Positions 61,898 to 64,000 of a stretch of 64,000 bases of DNA are shown here, piece by piece. The first letter of the stretch is position 1. Each line of letters opens with the position of its first letter. The notes beneath the pieces are model-generated. The model was not told the DNA's origin. It saw nothing but the letters and a program-made list of their open reading frames with translations, and ran no database searches. Both the position numbers and the translations under genes were made by a program. Source of the stretch: a virus; IMG/VR virus record IMGVR_UViG_3300018481_000001, positions 1 to 64,000 of that record, one strand, 5' to 3'.

Positions 61898-62178
61898 CAG
61901 GGTTCTTTCTTTAAATCTTTCAAAGCATCATCGATTTGATCAAAACGATGAATCATCGTGGTTTCTAGTCTTTCCACGCGTACTTCTAAATGCTGCACTT
62001 GCTCGTACACATGGTCGATTCGATTTTCCATGCGTTCTACTCGACTTGCGATTTGGCTGTGCAGCCAGAAAATCATCACCAAAAACCCAGCTGCAAGAGC
62101 TGCCAAGGCGCCATACGTAACACTTCGGCGCGCTAGCTCGTTGGGGCCTAATGGTTTTGTAGACTCTATTTCTGACAT
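61897..62178 (-). CDS. Single-pass membrane coiled-coil protein
   Basis: 93 residues. One membrane helix (LAALAAGFLVMIFWLHSQI) followed by coiled coil (VEVRMENR-like heptads, EQVQHLEVRVERLETTMIHR). Similar in layout to 61372. Unknown. Confidence 0.6.
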   Translation of the reverse strand: MSEIESTKPLGPNELARRSVTYGALAALAAGFLVMIFWLHSQIASRVERMENRIDHVYEQVQHLEVRVERLETTMIHRFDQIDDALKDLKKEP

Positions 62179-62423
62179 TATTTATTATTCTCCTTGTGTT
62201 GTTTTTTAACCCAGGCAATAGCCTCATGTTTGCTGGCCCATTTACTACCACCCTCGGGAATGTCAGCCTGCCACGTGTGTTGGAGATTGACTTTGCCGAT
62301 ATACACAACCGTACCGGCGAGCTCATCCTCTACGTAGATTTCTTCGGGGTGTAAATCCTCTAGATTTTGGCCGTCGTAGTAAGGCGGTGTAAATGCACGG
62401 GTCATATCTCTGTTATTAGACAT
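62178..62423 (-). CDS. Unrecognised small protein
   Basis: 81 residues. Beta-rich (EIYVEDELAGTVVYIGKVNL) then helix (KHEAIAWVKKQHKENNK). The helical end is of the KHEAIAWVKK style often seen in phage proteins. Unknown. Confidence 0.5.
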   Translation of the reverse strand: MSNNRDMTRAFTPPYYDGQNLEDLHPEEIYVEDELAGTVVYIGKVNLQHTWQADIPEGGSKWASKHEAIAWVKKQHKENNK

Positions 62424-62426
62424 TAT

Positions 62427-62648
62427 TTATTCCTTTGCCTTCCACGGCCCCGGCCAAGCAACAGCCCACCACTCAGCGCCTTCTTCCTGTAAGCGCTCCA
62501 CAAGCCAGCTGGTGCAACCACGGCCCTGGGAGTCATAGACATCGACATAGCGGCCCTTGGGGAACTTGGGGCTAACCCAGCACATGTCTTGGCCCAGGCG
62601 CGTTCTTACCCAATACCAGCCAGACTCGCCAGGCTCTTTAGTCCACAT
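62427..62648 (-). CDS. Small aromatic-rich protein (paralogue of 39087)
   Basis: 73 residues. ESGWYWVRTRLGQDMCWVSP, PKGRYVDVYDSQGRGCTSWL, and WWAVAWPGPW. The first segment aligns with 39087. Unknown. Confidence 0.6.
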   Translation of the reverse strand: MWTKEPGESGWYWVRTRLGQDMCWVSPKFPKGRYVDVYDSQGRGCTSWLVERLQEEGAEWWAVAWPGPWKAKE

Positions 62649-62687
62649 ACCAACGCACCATTTCTAGCTCGTAGCAGTAAAAACAAA

Positions 62688-62972
62688 TTACCCAGGTTTT
62701 AAAGGCAAATTGCCGAGGCATGCTTGGCATAGCACCGAGCCTTCTTTTACTGTGGGTTTTTCACACTCACAGGCATCATCAAAAAGCATGGCGCGTGTGA
62801 TACGTTCCCACGCCAGTGCAAAATCAATATTTTTAATATTGCCACAGCCCAAGCATTCAATTGTATATTGGTCATTATCACGTGACCAGCGCCGTTGGGT
62901 AAACTCCCCACAAGCTTTACACTTGATCGGTAACTTTGTTTCGTGCTCAATCGGTAATATTTTTGATGGCAT
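62688..62972 (-). CDS. Zinc-ribbon protein (tandem paralogue)
   Basis: 94 residues. KCKACGEFTQRRW, TIECLGCGNIKN, then ACECEKPTVKEGSVLCQACL: three cysteine pairs. The first two repeats match the 62947 protein. Unknown. Confidence 0.65.
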   Translation of the reverse strand: MPSKILPIEHETKLPIKCKACGEFTQRRWSRDNDQYTIECLGCGNIKNIDFALAWERITRAMLFDDACECEKPTVKEGSVLCQACLGNLPLKPG

Positions 62973-63123
62973 TCCAAAGCCTCACCGCATCAACAACACG
63001 TTTGTATCCACAACCCAAACATTCAATCGTTAAATTTTTGTCATCATCTTCAGACCAACGCCGCAATGTATTTTTATTACATACATCACAGTGCGTAGGA
63101 ATAGATGTGACACGCGGATTCAT
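62947..63123 (-). CDS. Zinc-ribbon protein (tandem paralogue)
   Basis: 58 residues. HCDVCNKNTLRRWSEDD and TIECLGCGYKRVVDAVRLWN align with the first half of the adjacent 62688 protein. The gene starts in a different register (overlap 26 bases). Tandem duplication, not fusion. Confidence 0.65.
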   Translation of the reverse strand: MNPRVTSIPTHCDVCNKNTLRRWSEDDDKNLTIECLGCGYKRVVDAVRLWNAIKNITD

Positions 63124-63371
63124 TTCTTGGCCTCGGGTGGAGCAATGGTAAATTTGATATTCTCAATAAATATAATTTCCTTACGCTGCACTTGCTCTGC
63201 CAATATCTGTAGCGCCATCACTTGGACGCTACGCCGCGCACTTTCGTAAGTATACCCATGGGATCGGCATCCTTTTAATATTGGATTTTTAATCTCCGCC
63301 CACCACAGCGTGATTTCTTCTTCAACAACTTCTTTAATTTCAATGACTAAATCAATAATCATAATCTCCAT
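63120..63371 (-). CDS. HicB-like protein (paralogue of the edge gene 63814)
   Basis: 83 residues from ATG 63371; a TTG at 63377 is also possible. WWAEIKNPILKGCRSHGYTY then ESARRSVQVMALQILAEQVQ has the HicB-type beta-helix layout (GCrshG...A...A). HicB proteins are usually antitoxins or degenerate regulators; no HicA gene is seen. Aligns with 63814. Confidence 0.5.
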   Translation of the reverse strand: MEIMIIDLVIEIKEVVEEEITLWWAEIKNPILKGCRSHGYTYESARRSVQVMALQILAEQVQRKEIIFIENIKFTIAPPEAKK

Positions 63372-63453
63372 CTTCAATTTTTTGTGCAGCGCTACGCTCT
63401 TCCATATTGCCGAAGAGAAGCCACAACAAACCTATTATAAATACTATGCCCAT
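63352..63453 (-). CDS. Small membrane peptide
   Basis: 33 residues: GIVFIIGLLWLLFGNM (one membrane segment) then a polar acidic tail (EERSAAQKIEDGDYDY). TAATG junction with 63453. Overlaps the next start by 20 bases. Confidence 0.4.
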   Translation of the reverse strand: MGIVFIIGLLWLLFGNMEERSAAQKIEDGDYDY

Positions 63454-63623
63454 TACGGCAACGTGTACGAAAAGGCTTCCGTGTAAATAGCCAAGTCATT
63501 GCCGACCAAATGAAACTTGAATACGCGAGAGCCCCACAGAACTACATCCGGATATTTATTAAATGCCGGAAGAACTGCTTCGTACACTAGTTGTTGATCT
63601 TCGGTCATAAGCTTGATTTTCAT
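63453..63623 (-). CDS. Unrecognised small protein
   Basis: 56 residues. KIKLMTEDQQLVYEAVLPAF then VVLWGSRVFKFHLVGNDLAI. Alpha/beta; unknown. Coupled to 63352. Confidence 0.5.
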   Translation of the reverse strand: MKIKLMTEDQQLVYEAVLPAFNKYPDVVLWGSRVFKFHLVGNDLAIYTEAFSYTLP

Positions 63624-63625
63624 CA

Positions 63626-63817
63626 CTACACCGCCTTGGGTCGCGTGGAATCAGAACGTTTAATTTCCTGCTCAACCAAAGCCAAGTAGGTAATCCGGCT
63701 TGTTTTACCACAGCCATGACAAATAATAACTACATGGCATGTGACATCATCATGCTTTGTAGTTTTCATTTGTTTGCTTTTGCAGTTGTCACAAAAGGCA
63801 TCGAACTCGAGTTTCAT
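63626..63817 (-). CDS. Zinc-ribbon protein
   Basis: 63 residues. FCDNCKSKQ, IICHGCGKTSR: a two-pair ribbon resembling 62688 and 62947 in order (Cys pair, strand, Cys pair, hydrophobic helix). Coupled to the edge gene by ATGA. Unknown. Confidence 0.6.
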   Translation of the reverse strand: MKLEFDAFCDNCKSKQMKTTKHDDVTCHVVIICHGCGKTSRITYLALVEQEIKRSDSTRPKAV

Positions 63818-64000
63818 ATCCCCTCAGTGAAACGTATACTTGTCAACGCAGGTATTTCGTTTATCTCCAGTAGCTTCGCAAGCTTTTCAAACGCATAAGC
63901 CTGCACTTTACGATGCGCTTCTTCTTTAGAAGCCGCACCGTGTATTTCACATCTATGCAACTTCGAAATCCCTGCGGACCACTTGCCATCATCTTCTTGA
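63814..64000 (-). CDS. HicB-like protein, 5' end outside window (partial)
   Basis: The stop at 63814-63816 overlaps the next start; the N-terminus is beyond base 64000. Visible: EDDGKWSAGISKLHRCEIHG then ASKEEAHRKVQAYAFEKLAK. Same beta-helix order as 63120. Partial. Confidence 0.5.
   Translation of the reverse strand, partial: QEDDGKWSAGISKLHRCEIHGAASKEEAHRKVQAYAFEKLAKLLEINEIPALTSIRFTEGI

Noticed and set aside
1-64000. tRNA, rRNA, CRISPR arrays and transposases
   Set aside because: No cloverleaf, array of equal repeats with spacers, or transposase motif was found by reading; absence of tRNA is not proof because I could not scan computationally.

Overview
The window is part of a tailed-phage genome, probably a large one. 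A contractile tail (myovirus-like particle) is indicated by a 906-residue tail sheath protein followed by a tail-tube candidate and a VgrG/gp5-like baseplate spike. No ribosomal, tRNA, CRISPR or insertion-sequence features were seen. The host cannot be named. A phage-encoded lipoprotein with a lipobox and a patatin-type phospholipase suggest a host with an envelope of the diderm kind, but this is inference.

Layout. (1) 1-14822, plus strand: a late virion-morphogenesis block with head/neck proteins, fibronectin-III-like proteins, an inorganic-pyrophosphatase-like domain protein, a patatin phospholipase, tail sheath, tail tube, spike and baseplate proteins. (2) 14823-18982, minus strand: small structural-looking proteins, a zinc ribbon protein, a possible lysozyme-like hydrolase, a two-HTH regulator and three short proteins with amphipathic N-termini, two of them membrane proteins. 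(3) 19027-28090, mixed strands: a 582-residue repeat protein, then on the minus strand a tightly coupled run of proteins carrying a shared N-terminal motif and, in most, glycine-zipper segments, ending with an SNF2/D6-like helicase. (4) 28116-64000: mostly minus-strand, very dense small genes, usually with 4-base start/stop overlaps. Recognisable members are VapBC, a SLOG-fold protein, two Uma2 nucleases, a RelA/SpoT-type HD hydrolase, an Acb2/Tad1-type hairpin protein, a DHH/DHHA1 phosphoesterase, two XRE regulators, DUF3307 and DUF6283 proteins and about 30 small zinc-ribbon proteins. Coding is almost continuous: no stretch over 300 bases lacks a gene.

The most interesting signal is a short N-terminal motif, Y-x2-G-x3-A-[LF]-x-K-L-G-[LFIM], with which nine otherwise unlike proteins begin: 1840, 10511, 23035, 23634, 24026, 24937, 26145, 26591 and 31268. 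They include glycine-zipper proteins, a pair of HExxE/AHExxER proteins and a helicase. Modular reuse on unrelated bodies, in a gene set next to virion genes, suggests a sorting or docking tag that loads proteins into the particle for delivery with the DNA. A second repeated motif, SVFx2[FY]xx[LIF], occurs five times in the 582-residue protein and may be a variant docking element. A second theme is counter-signalling: an alarmone-hydrolase-like protein, an Acb2-like nucleotide sponge and a DHH/DHHA1 phosphoesterase lie within about 6 kb.

Many genes here are under 60 codons. I recovered these by reading the gaps (for example 10846, 21236, 22727, 22887, 37515, 38956, 40151, 43502, 47226, 49280, 58216, 58575, 62947, 63352, 63453). 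Function calls rest on motif reading only; no database search was possible.
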